From Deinococcales bacterium (GTDB lineage: Bacteria; Deinococcota; Deinococci; Deinococcales; JAAFIG01): a stretch of DNA of 64,000 bases. Position numbers and translations under genes: made by a program. Where the stretch lies: the NCBI GenBank assembly GCA_013298595.1, contig JAAFIG010000009.1:83216-147215 (forward strand), in the 5' to 3' direction. The first letter of the stretch is position 1, and every line of letters starts with the position of its first letter. This document shows, piece by piece, positions 7,175 through 14,438 of the stretch. Under the pieces are notes generated by a model, which worked only from the letters and a program-made list of their open reading frames with translations, did not search any database and had not been told where the DNA came from.

Positions 7175-8493
7175 GCGGTTTGGAAGCGTTTATCTAACGT
7201 TACTAACGGGTGAACATCGAACCACATTTCACCATTGTAATTCAGCACCAAGGAATGCAAGAGTAAATGTGCATCATCTTCAGAGTTAGCTATTTGTTTA
7301 TCTCGGTGAATCTCGGCTAGGCGTTGCCACTGTTGAGGTTTTACTTTTGGCATTCGGATACTACTGAGTTTACGAGCTGCATATTGAACATTTTCGAGTT
7401 TAACTTTAGCTTCAAAAGTAGAATCACAGGCTTCTTGGGCGAGATGAAAAATATCGCGCAAACGACCACCACACATTTTTGCAATCTCGAGAATACAGGC
7501 ATCAGGATTTTCAAAGACCTGATTTGAAGATAAGCGCTTCTCGAGAAGTTCTTTAATCGCTTCTAGTACAATTGGTTCAACATGATCTATCGAGTCACTA
7601 CGATGCCGAATGTGTAACATGGGTACGAATACTGTTTCAAAAGCATTGCTGGCTTCAATACCAACTGGTGCGTACTGGTCGGCAGGGTCAAGAAAAAATA
7701 TAATGTGACAACGCAATCTCCTAAATTCCTCAGCGCGTCGCAGAACTGCTTTATCTACCAATTGCCGATCTTCTATTTTCTCGAGATTATCAAGAATGAC
7801 TGATATTGTCATTGGTTTATTACGGGCTTTACTAAAGGCTTTAGTGGCTGCATCAAGTAACTGATTAGCGCGTCGTATTAAATCGGCTGGGTCTCGTTCT
7901 GCACGACGACGAATCTCTTTGCGATACTCGTTATCCGTTTTGAAAGTAGCTGTAACTTTTGCCATTAAATTGGCAATAAACGGGATTTCAAATTTAGCAT
8001 TGGCTTCGGTTTCCACAGTAGCCAATAATTCTTTTTTATGTGTTTCACTGATCAGCACTTCACTAAACCATTGATTAACCAATTCAAGTTCATTTTTTGG
8101 AATTTGAATATTTTCTTTTTGCAGTGTTTCAGTGACTGTTTGAACTATCGTTAAAACCATATCTGCAAAAGTTAAATCTGTTTGGTCAAGTGTACTCAGT
8201 ACATCCACAAAAGCTGGTTCAATACCGAGCGGCTTCAAGTCCTCGAGCATAATTCGTCTAACCTGAGTGGTCTTTCCTGTTCCTTTATTACCAACAATGG
8301 CAATATGTTTGAATTTTATCAAATCAAAATTTGGTGGTGGGTCAAATAGTCTTTTTAAACGCCGTGCCATTGGATAGTGCTTTGGATTAAGTTTTTTCTC
8401 AAAATGATAATACCAAGGGTCTGAAGGATTTAAGACCGCAAATGGATCAAGCGTAAAATAAGCTTCTTCTGGTTTTGTTGCAAGAACTTGCAT
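7147..8493 (-). CDS. P-loop ATPase (AAA/STAND-like) of a two-gene module
   Basis: A 448-residue cytoplasmic NTPase. Walker A is GNKGTGKTT at 68-76 and Walker B lies at about 229-239 (ISVILDNLEK) with D235 followed by Glu238. A hydrophobic strand ending in FFLDPADQ near 258-270 could be sensor 1, and a helical C-terminal region follows. The layout fits AAA_16/KAP/ORC-like regulatory ATPases rather than transporters. The start at 8493 has TAGACT exactly 6 nt upstream and no ribosome binding site, so the mRNA is probably leaderless. The 3' end overlaps the TPR gene by 28 bp. There are no neighbouring nuclease, protease or toxin genes, so if this is a defence or signalling module the effector must be one of these two proteins or encoded elsewhere. 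Confidence 0.75.
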   Translation of the reverse strand: MQVLATKPEEAYFTLDPFAVLNPSDPWYYHFEKKLNPKHYPMARRLKRLFDPPPNFDLIKFKHIAIVGNKGTGKTTQVRRIMLEDLKPLGIEPAFVDVLSTLDQTDLTFADMVLTIVQTVTETLQKENIQIPKNELELVNQWFSEVLISETHKKELLATVETEANAKFEIPFIANLMAKVTATFKTDNEYRKEIRRRAERDPADLIRRANQLLDAATKAFSKARNKPMTISVILDNLEKIEDRQLVDKAVLRRAEEFRRLRCHIIFFLDPADQYAPVGIEASNAFETVFVPMLHIRHRSDSIDHVEPIVLEAIKELLEKRLSSNQVFENPDACILEIAKMCGGRLRDIFHLAQEACDSTFEAKVKLENVQYAARKLSSIRMPKVKPQQWQRLAEIHRDKQIANSEDDAHLLLHSLVLNYNGEMWFDVHPLVTLDKRFQTAWQTLNQIP

Positions 8494-8499
8494 GTTTAG

Positions 8500-8505
8500 A
8501 GTCTA
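8500..8505 (-). promoter_or_regulatory. Leaderless -10 element of the ATPase-TPR module
   Basis: On the minus strand TAGACT lies 6 nt upstream of ATG at 8493. It precedes both genes of the overlapping pair. Confidence 0.5.
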
Positions 8506-8605
8506 CCACCTCCTGTAGGTTTGGCTAAAATGCAACCCAAATACTCGAGCTAACCAAAACAGCATATACTCTGCGAAATACGGAATTTGTGGACCTTTGT
8601 TGTGC

Positions 8606-9718
8606 CTATTGCACCAATTGCCCACCAATGTACACAGCCTCGAGGCTTAAATCTTCGCGTAGCACCACCAAATCGGCTCGAGCATTCTTGCTAATTTTGC
8701 CAACATCGGTTAGACCAAGGTACTGGGCTGGGTGACTCGAGGCTAGTTTTAAAGCAACCTCGAGGGCTAAACCTGCTTTGACAGCATTTTGTACAGCGCC
8801 TAGCATCGTCAAAACACTACCTGCCAATGTGCCGTCGGGTAATTTGGCTGTGCCATTCTCGAGGGTGGCTATTTGCCCGCCTAGGTCGTACTGACCATCT
8901 GGCATTCCAGCGGCTCGCATGGCATCGGTTATTAACATCAGCTTCTCGGGTTTGGCAAAAAAAGCAGCTCGGAAACTGGTTGGGTGAATATGCTCGAAGT
9001 CAAGAATAATTTCGCCATACGCGTTCGGATTTGCCAGTAATGCACCAAGCACACCGGGTTTGCGTCCCTCGAGTCCACCCATGGCATTGTACAAATGTGT
9101 TCCACTGATTTGTGAAGCGCGTTTTAAGCGACTAGCAAGTTCAAAAACCGCGTTGGCATCTTCGGCAGTAGCAATCGTGTGTCCAAGGCTAACGCGCACT
9201 CCAGCCTCGAGAAAAGCCTCGGCAGCCGCTAAACCACCCACTAACTCTGGGGCAAGTGTAACCACTTTAATCACGGCGAATGCCAGCACTTCTTGCACTC
9301 GAGCAGCTGTTGGTTCGACTGTAAAAGGCGGTTGTGCCCCTAGTTTATGTGGCGAAACAAACGGACCTTCTAAATGCGCGCCAAGAATTCTCGAGCCTAC
9401 CCAGTTTTTAGCATTCATGGCTTGTTGAATGTTTTTTAAAGCTTTTAAAACATTTTCCCACGGGTTGGTAATGGTGGTTGCCAGCAGCGAAGTTGTACCA
9501 TGAGCTGCATGGAAACTCGAGAGGGTTTTAATCCCCTCGAGTCCATCCATCGTATCGCCACCACCACCACCATGCACGTGAACATCGATAAAACCTGGGG
9601 CAATAAAACGGTTTGGCGCGGATAATCTGGATTTAATCCCAATAATACCTGTATCAAACTCGAGTTCGCCTGCGTGCCAACCGCGTGGTGTTAAAATTTG
9701 CCCAGCTAGTTTGGTCAT
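8606..9718 (-). CDS. nagA: N-acetylglucosamine-6-phosphate deacetylase
   Basis: A 370-residue amidohydrolase-superfamily enzyme that converts GlcNAc-6-phosphate to glucosamine-6-phosphate and acetate. Family signatures are PGFIDVHVHGGGG with H47 and H49, GAHLEGPF with Glu117, SLGHTIA with H180, THLYNAMGG with H208 and the catalytic Asp265 in LITDAM. The open frame continues upstream to 9856, but ATG at 9718 gives the normal length and overlaps the stop of the aldo/keto reductase by 4 nt (ATGA), so I chose it. No nagB or GlcNAc transporter is in the window. It could serve amino-sugar scavenging or cell-wall recycling. Confidence 0.9.
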   Translation of the reverse strand: MTKLAGQILTPRGWHAGELEFDTGIIGIKSRLSAPNRFIAPGFIDVHVHGGGGGDTMDGLEGIKTLSSFHAAHGTTSLLATTITNPWENVLKALKNIQQAMNAKNWVGSRILGAHLEGPFVSPHKLGAQPPFTVEPTAARVQEVLAFAVIKVVTLAPELVGGLAAAEAFLEAGVRVSLGHTIATAEDANAVFELASRLKRASQISGTHLYNAMGGLEGRKPGVLGALLANPNAYGEIILDFEHIHPTSFRAAFFAKPEKLMLITDAMRAAGMPDGQYDLGGQIATLENGTAKLPDGTLAGSVLTMLGAVQNAVKAGLALEVALKLASSHPAQYLGLTDVGKISKNARADLVVLREDLSLEAVYIGGQLVQ

Positions 9719-10656
9719 GGGGTAAAAATCGCATCCATTTGTGCAATCACACTGGCTTCTAACACCAAATCCTGAGCTTTTAGGCTCTCCTCGAGTTGTT
9801 CTGGTTTGGTTGCGCCAACAATCGCACTCGAGACAGCGTTGGTGCGTAATGCCCAACCGAGTACAAGGGCGGTGCGGGTAATACCAAGGTCATCGGCAAT
9901 GGGTTTGAGTTGTCGGACTTTTTCGACAATTTCTGGGGTGATTAAATCCCGACCAATTGTTGTGTCAGTTAATCTCGAGCCTGGAACTTCGCCAGCGTCA
10001 AATTTACCTGTTAAAACACCCATTCCTAGTGGTGACCAAATGACTAAGCCAACGCCGTGTTTGGTGGTGGTTGGCATAATTTCTTTTTCGACTCGGTGCC
10101 GAAATGCAAGGCTGTAATGTGGTTGTTCGACTACAGGGGCAACCAAACCATTGGCTTTTGCTAGCACAATTGCATCTTCGATTTGCTGACCAGTCCATTC
10201 GGAGGTACCCCAGTACAAAATTTTGCCCGAACGAACCAAATCGGTCATGGCAGAAACAGTTTCCTCGAGTGGTGTTTCGGTATCAAAACGATGACAGAAA
10301 TAAATATCCAAGTAATCTGTACCAAGGCGCTTTAAGCTGCCATCAATACTTTGCATAATGTGTTTACGCGACAAACCACGATCATTTGGGTCTTCGGTCA
10401 TGGGCCAGTAACATTTGCTCGAGATAACAAGGTTATTACGATTCTGCTCTTTTAAAATTTTACCCATTAACAACTCGGATTGTCCTTTGGCGTAAATATC
10501 AGCTTGGTCAAAGAAATTCACACCACCTGCAATGGCTTGGTCAATAATGCCCCTTGCTATTGCTTCATCGGTGACACTCCCACCAAAGGTTGTCCAGCCA
10601 CCCAAAGCAATTCTCGAGATTTTTAAGCCGCTATTCCCTAATCGTCTGTATTCCAT
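9715..10656 (-). CDS. Aldo/keto reductase (Kv-beta/YghZ-like)
   Basis: A 313-residue NADPH-dependent reductase with a TIM-barrel fold. The catalytic tetrad is visible as D50 and Y55 (FFDQADIYAKG), K81 (VISSKCYW) and H122 (IYFCHRFD). The opening MEYRRLGNSGLKIS and the SSAIVGATKPEQLEESL segment near the C-terminus are typical of the group that includes voltage-gated potassium channel beta subunits and YghZ. Its stop overlaps the start of nagA by 4 nt, so the two are coupled. Upstream, TCTAAT lies 6 nt before the start and is a weak -10 candidate. The physiological substrate is unknown; methylglyoxal-type aldehydes are common for relatives. Confidence 0.88.
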   Translation of the reverse strand: MEYRRLGNSGLKISRIALGGWTTFGGSVTDEAIARGIIDQAIAGGVNFFDQADIYAKGQSELLMGKILKEQNRNNLVISSKCYWPMTEDPNDRGLSRKHIMQSIDGSLKRLGTDYLDIYFCHRFDTETPLEETVSAMTDLVRSGKILYWGTSEWTGQQIEDAIVLAKANGLVAPVVEQPHYSLAFRHRVEKEIMPTTTKHGVGLVIWSPLGMGVLTGKFDAGEVPGSRLTDTTIGRDLITPEIVEKVRQLKPIADDLGITRTALVLGWALRTNAVSSAIVGATKPEQLEESLKAQDLVLEASVIAQMDAIFTP

Positions 10657-10733
10657 GTGAACATTAGATTACGCTAAAACAAATTAAAATCCATGCTATT
10701 TGGATGACACGAGAAATTACCTTTCTTCCAATT

Positions 10734-10763
10734 GGGCGAGGCATGCCTCGCACCCTACGGGTT
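10734..10763. repeat. Dispersed GC-rich palindrome, copy 1
   Basis: The core 10736-10751 is a perfect 16-bp palindrome (GCGAGGCATGCCTCGC) and is followed by CTACGGGTT at 10755-10763. The same layout, with a related arm and the identical CTACGGGTT tail, occurs at 38641-38671. It lies in the intergenic region before moaA and looks like a small REP-type element. It is not preceded by a plus-strand gene, so a terminator role is unlikely. Confidence 0.6.
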
Positions 10764-10809
10764 TTTACCTTTTGCTCTTTAAAACACACGCATCGCTCGA
10801 GTTTCGGCT

Positions 10810-10815
10810 TAGAAT
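10810..10815 (+). promoter_or_regulatory. Leaderless -10 element of moaA
   Basis: TAGAAT lies 6 nt upstream of the ATG at 10822. No Shine-Dalgarno and no convincing -35 box are seen. Confidence 0.5.
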
Positions 10816-10821
10816 ACAACC

Positions 10822-11814
10822 ATGCCCGAACGCCCCACAGAATTAATTGACCGTTTTGGACGGGTGATTCGTGATTTACGAATTTCAGTCACACCACGTT
10901 GCAATTATCATTGCACTTACTGCGACCCACTGACCGATTCACACCCCGAACCTCGAGGGACTTTAAGCGTTCAGGACGTGGATAACTTTGTTAAAGCATC
11001 AGCACTTTTGGGTTTAGATGCAGCCCGTTTTACAGGCGGCGAACCGTTATTGCGTAAAGAATTACCGCAAATGATGGAGAACGCTAAGAATACCCCTGGA
11101 GTTAAAGACATTGCCTTAACCACCAATGGCACAATGTTTCGGCGCAGACACAAGGAATTACTCGAGGCTGGGTTAAATCGGATTAACATTTCAATAGATG
11201 CACTCAACCCCAGTATTTTCCGTCAAGCCACTGGTGGTGGCGATGTGACCCAAGTACTCGATGCCATTGATTTAGCCCTCGAGTTAAATCTGCACCCTGT
11301 GAAGTTAAATGCCGTGGCAATTCGTGGCATTAACGATACCGAACTGGTACATTTAGCCAAATTAAGCCTCGAGCGACCACTGCATGTACGGTTTATCGAG
11401 TATATGCACCTGAACAACAGCGATTTAGAGAGTTACAACAATGCTTTTTTATCAGGTAAAGCCATTCGAGCCATGATTGAACAAGAACTTGGGGTGCTCG
11501 AGGAAGTGCCAACCGATCCTTCCAGCCCAGCTCGGGTTTTCAAAGTTCCCAATAGCCTTGGTAGTCTTGGTTTTATTAACCCAATTTCCGAACCATTTTG
11601 TGGAGCTTGCTCGAGAATGCGTTTAACGGCTGATCGCAAAGTGCGTCCGTGTTTACTGACAGACCGTGAACTCGATGCCAATGCAGCTTTTGATAGTGCG
11701 AACCCTATCGAGGCTTTGATTGATGTTTTACTCGAGGCAGCGCATCGTAAAGATCGTATGGGTGATTTGTTACCAAAAATTCGCGAGCGCACCATGGTCG
11801 CCATTGGGGGCTAA
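10822..11814 (+). CDS. moaA: GTP 3',8-cyclase MoaA (molybdenum cofactor biosynthesis)
   Basis: A 330-residue radical SAM enzyme that, with MoaC, turns GTP into cyclic pyranopterin monophosphate. The N-terminal cluster motif is C27-x3-C31-x2-C34 and the C-terminal cluster ligands are C260, C263 and C277 (FCGACSRMRL and RPCLL). TGGEPLLR and the segment NRINISIDAL are family signatures. The protein ends in Gly-Gly, as MoaA must for activity. Transcription is probably leaderless. No other moa, moe or mob genes are in the window. Directly after the stop lies an imperfect copy of the last codons, described separately. Confidence 0.93.
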   Translation: MPERPTELIDRFGRVIRDLRISVTPRCNYHCTYCDPLTDSHPEPRGTLSVQDVDNFVKASALLGLDAARFTGGEPLLRKELPQMMENAKNTPGVKDIALTTNGTMFRRRHKELLEAGLNRINISIDALNPSIFRQATGGGDVTQVLDAIDLALELNLHPVKLNAVAIRGINDTELVHLAKLSLERPLHVRFIEYMHLNNSDLESYNNAFLSGKAIRAMIEQELGVLEEVPTDPSSPARVFKVPNSLGSLGFINPISEPFCGACSRMRLTADRKVRPCLLTDRELDANAAFDSANPIEALIDVLLEAAHRKDRMGDLLPKIRERTMVAIGG

Positions 11815-11841
11815 GGCACTATGGTCACCATTGGTGGTTAG
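11789..11841 (+). repeat. Tandem copy of the moaA 3' end including Gly-Gly and stop
   Basis: Bases 11789-11814 (ending GGGGGCTAA) are followed by a 26-base relative at 11816-11841 (ending GGTGGTTAG), period 27. By hand the two differ at five positions. The second copy would read MVTIGG then stop, in the same frame as the first. A gene-end duplication of the same 27-nt period is found at 60662-60707. Confidence 0.75.
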
Positions 11842-11861
11842 TTTCACTCATAAGTTTTTGT

Positions 11862-11867
11862 TATTGT
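11862..11867 (+). promoter_or_regulatory. Leaderless -10 element of the binding-protein gene
   Basis: TATTGT lies 6 nt upstream of the GTG start at 11874. There is no Shine-Dalgarno. Confidence 0.5.
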
Positions 11868-11873
11868 CCTACA

Positions 11874-12821
11874 GTGCGTAAATTTCTTGTCATAAGTTCG
11901 GTTATTCTTGGGTCTTTGGCATTGTCTCAGACGGCGAATCCTCGTCCGATTGGGCAACCGACATCACCTAAACCCATTACGCCAACACCCACCAAACCGA
12001 CAACACCAGCACCCACTAAACCGCCAGCGCCAGCTCAGCCAACCACACCCGTAAAACCAACCACCCCAGACCCAGCCAAACCAACCACACCACCTGTGGT
12101 ACTACCACCACTTGCGCCTTCAGCGGCAATAGCCAAAATTAAAACTCGAGGCAGACTGATTGTGGCAGTCGACCCGCAATTTGCCCCATTTGCCCTGCGA
12201 GACATCAAAGGTAAAACTGTTGGGTTTGATGTTGACTTAGCTCGAGCGATTGCCGAAAAAATGGGTGTGCCACTCGAGGCGCAAAATATTACGTTTTCGG
12301 GTTTAGTGGATGCTGTTAAAAATAAACGCGCTGACTTAGCCGCCAGTGGTATTCAACCTGTCACTCGGGCTGGGATTAGTTACTCGGATGTGTATTTTGA
12401 TAATGCCCAAGTCTTCGCGGTTCGCAGTGGTAATCCAACCAAGTTTGTTTTTGATACCAAGCAAATTGTGGGAAAAATTGTTGGCGTGCGAGCCAATACC
12501 ATTGGGTTTTTAGCGGCTTTTCAAAAACTTGTGCCATTAGGTGTGAAAATTAAAGTCTTTGATACCAATCAAAAAGCCCTCGAGGAATTACAAGCCAAAA
12601 AAGTCGAAGCTTTGATTATGGATTTACCAAGTCTCGAGGCATTACAGGCTAAAAAAGCTGCTGTTGAACGCAGCGATAAAGCTGTTCTAACCGAAGAACG
12701 GTATGCTTTTGCAGTTCCAAGCAATTCGGATATGTTACCTTTTTTAAATCGGGCTATTGCTGAGTGGAAAGAAAAAGGTGGGTACAGCAAAGCCCTCGAG
12801 AAGTGGTTATTAGACCGGTAA
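11874..12821 (+). CDS. Amino-acid-type ABC transporter substrate-binding protein (SBP_bac_3)
   Basis: A 315-residue exported solute-binding protein. A signal peptide occupies about residues 1-19 (MRKFLVISSVILGSLALSQ). Residues of about 22-80 are a low-complexity Pro/Thr/Lys linker, likely a flexible stalk; a similar one follows the signal peptide of the 2695-residue protein. From about 85 to the end is a family 3 periplasmic binding domain with GRLIVAVDPQFAPFALRD and VGFDVDLARAIAEKMGV. No lipobox Cys is evident. There is no permease or ATPase next to it, so it either serves a transporter elsewhere or senses ligand. GTG at 11874 is chosen because TATTGT lies 6 nt upstream. It overlaps the convergent DUF4388 gene by 12 bp. 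Confidence 0.85.
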   Translation: MRKFLVISSVILGSLALSQTANPRPIGQPTSPKPITPTPTKPTTPAPTKPPAPAQPTTPVKPTTPDPAKPTTPPVVLPPLAPSAAIAKIKTRGRLIVAVDPQFAPFALRDIKGKTVGFDVDLARAIAEKMGVPLEAQNITFSGLVDAVKNKRADLAASGIQPVTRAGISYSDVYFDNAQVFAVRSGNPTKFVFDTKQIVGKIVGVRANTIGFLAAFQKLVPLGVKIKVFDTNQKALEELQAKKVEALIMDLPSLEALQAKKAAVERSDKAVLTEERYAFAVPSNSDMLPFLNRAIAEWKEKGGYSKALEKWLLDR

Positions 12822-14090
12822 TTGCCCTGTTGCACCCCATTGCTCGAGCGCTTTAATTGGTAAGTGCTCGGCGGCATTTGCACCGTACAAAGCAGCTTCG
12901 ATGCGTAAATCTGTGCCAATTAAAAAATCAGCAGGCATTCGGGTCGCTTCACCATCGGTACTGCCATGCGGGATACCAAGTTTTATACCCTCGAGATAGG
13001 CTGGGAAAGCCCGAAAATCCAATAAGCCCAATAAACTGTGTGATGTACCGTATAAAGCATGAATGGCATCGTCTGGATCGGCTACCAATGGAAATGGTGG
13101 CTTTTGCTTACCAACCCGTTCACGTAAACCTTGGACACTCGAGCCAAAAACACCCACGACCCGAATACCCAGTCTCTCGAGCCGAGGATAAGCTTCTATT
13201 AACTGATGCACTCGCAAATTGCAAAAAGGGCAACCTGCATGACGAAAAAAAGCCAATAATGTCCGCTGACCACGCAGACTTCCTAGGGAAACACTAGAGC
13301 CATCCAAAGCAGGTAAGGTAAAAGCGGGTGCGAAATCACCACGTTTTAATCTGGCGTAACGCCGATGCACACCACGCTGAGCAATTTTAGGTTCGATCAA
13401 ACCACTTTGCTCGAGATGCACAACACGAGGCACGAATTCATCCCAAAGTTGCAAAGCATTACTTGCTACCATCGCTAAGCTCGAGTTACCATCCAAGGCA
13501 TTCAGTAATGCCCAATCGGCAGGCATGAGGCTACGCAGCACACTCGAGAAATCACCAACTCGTTCAGCAATATTAAAAATCGCTTCTGGTTGAATCGCTG
13601 GTAATACCCATTTTTGTACTTCATCGGTACGCCGCGCCACTTCAAGCATCACCGCTTCAACCGATAAACCCAGTTCCAGTAACGCTGGAGAGTCACCATT
13701 TTCAAATTCAAAACCACCTTCGGCACACGACCAAAGCATCAGTAACGCTGATTCTAAACGCCAACGCAACGCCTCGAGCAACTTCTCACGTCCGAGGGTT
13801 GCCAGCACCTGAGTACTTTTGTGCTGCGATAATTCCGCGCCCAAAGAACCAACCACATGCGGTGCAACCCCTAATTTTAGTAAAACATCTGCCAATTTAG
13901 GAACACAACGCCCCGAAACCCCAACCACTCGACCATCCCGAAAAGCAATTTTGCATTGCAAATCTGGGTTTGGCACAGCAAAACGCAGCACCCCTGTTTT
14001 TCCACTACTCGAGATCAGTTGCAGCACCTCAGGAACGGTGAGTAAATCAAAAGTGCCACTTAATTGTTTAGAGCTAATTACAGCAGTCAT
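12810..14090 (-). CDS. DUF4388 - peroxiredoxin-like fusion protein
   Basis: A 426-residue protein joining two domains. About residues 1-110 are a DUF4388 (PatA-like N-terminal) domain with the typical opening ISSKQLSGTFDLLTVPEVLQLI and RDGRVVGVSG; these occur in signalling proteins. A helical middle follows. About residues 250-400 are an AhpC/TSA-type thioredoxin fold with FTLPALDGSSVSLGSLRG and the redox pair C287/C290 in GCPFC. Such a fusion suggests a redox-active regulator or a peroxide-responsive signalling protein; this is inference. I chose ATG 14090 over the TTG at 14105 since homology begins at MTAVISS. No clean TANNNT lies upstream. A MerR/SoxR-like operator lies about 46-65 bp upstream on the opposite strand. 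Confidence 0.75.
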   Translation of the reverse strand: MTAVISSKQLSGTFDLLTVPEVLQLISSSGKTGVLRFAVPNPDLQCKIAFRDGRVVGVSGRCVPKLADVLLKLGVAPHVVGSLGAELSQHKSTQVLATLGREKLLEALRWRLESALLMLWSCAEGGFEFENGDSPALLELGLSVEAVMLEVARRTDEVQKWVLPAIQPEAIFNIAERVGDFSSVLRSLMPADWALLNALDGNSSLAMVASNALQLWDEFVPRVVHLEQSGLIEPKIAQRGVHRRYARLKRGDFAPAFTLPALDGSSVSLGSLRGQRTLLAFFRHAGCPFCNLRVHQLIEAYPRLERLGIRVVGVFGSSVQGLRERVGKQKPPFPLVADPDDAIHALYGTSHSLLGLLDFRAFPAYLEGIKLGIPHGSTDGEATRMPADFLIGTDLRIEAALYGANAAEHLPIKALEQWGATGQLPV

Positions 14091-14132
14091 ACTAGGTATA
14101 CGCAAACAAACAACTTTTTAGATGAAACCCAC

Positions 14133-14163
14133 TTGACCTCGAGTGAACTCGAGGTTGTAAGGT
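14133..14163 (+). promoter_or_regulatory. MerR/SoxR-type promoter and operator
   Basis: TTGACC (14133-14138) and TAAGGT (14158-14163) are separated by 19 bp, the stretched spacer typical of MerR-family promoters. The spacer region holds a near-perfect dyad: ACCTCGAGT (14136-14144), GA, ACTCGAGGT (14147-14155). It equals the SoxR-like core CCTCAAGTTAACTTGAGG with each CTCAAG arm changed to CTCGAG. It points along the plus strand, away from the DUF4388-Prx gene, towards a region without a CDS. No MerR-family gene is in the window. Confidence 0.5.
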
Positions 14164-14390
14164 CATTGGCATACGCGTCAGTCATCAAATGCAATTTCAG
14201 CACGGGAGGGAAAAGCCCTACCCCTAGGAAAAACATCGTTGTTGTAGTGGTCGCCTGCTCCGAAAACGGGAGGTCTACTCAAGAAAAAATTGTTTTGTGT
14301 GTTAAGTTGTTTGATGGTCTGCTCGATTTTCAAAGCTACGGTAGTATTCACTTTTGGTGCGTATCATGGTTATCACCAGAATTTTGATAG

Positions 14391-14423
14391 TAACAATCCC
14401 CTCAAGACTCGAGGGGATTGTTA
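14391..14423. terminator. Strong hairpin, likely bidirectional terminator
   Basis: TAACAATCCCCTC (14391-14403) and GAGGGGATTGTTA (14411-14423) form a perfect 13-bp stem with a 7-nt loop that contains half a CTCGAG. It lies 16 bp past the stop of the 2695-codon gene on the minus strand. On the plus strand it is followed by TTGCTTT. Neither side has a long U-tract. Confidence 0.65.
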
Positions 14424-14438
14424 TTGCTTTACTAGAGA

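Larger units (their letters stand above)
14091..14438. other. Gene-free interval between DUF4388-Prx and the giant genes
   Basis: These 348 bp hold no convincing protein gene. A plus-strand open frame (14064-14387) crosses it, but it has no recognisable protein character and starts inside the DUF4388 gene. The interval holds a MerR-type promoter (14133-14163, plus strand) and a strong hairpin (14391-14423). A transcript of about 255 nt could run between them. It would carry local stems such as CTCC/GGAG at about 14258-14272, but I do not recognise it as any known RNA. It may be a small RNA or the remains of a lost gene. Confidence 0.5.

Noticed and set aside
8606..9856. N-terminal extension of nagA to 9856
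   Set aside because: The extra residues overlap the end of the aldo/keto reductase and do not resemble NagA; ATG 9718 gives an ATGA overlap and normal length.
14064..14387. Plus-strand open frame of 107 codons in the gene-free interval
   Set aside because: It begins inside the DUF4388 gene, shows no protein-like character, and the promoter I infer starts transcription after its ATG.
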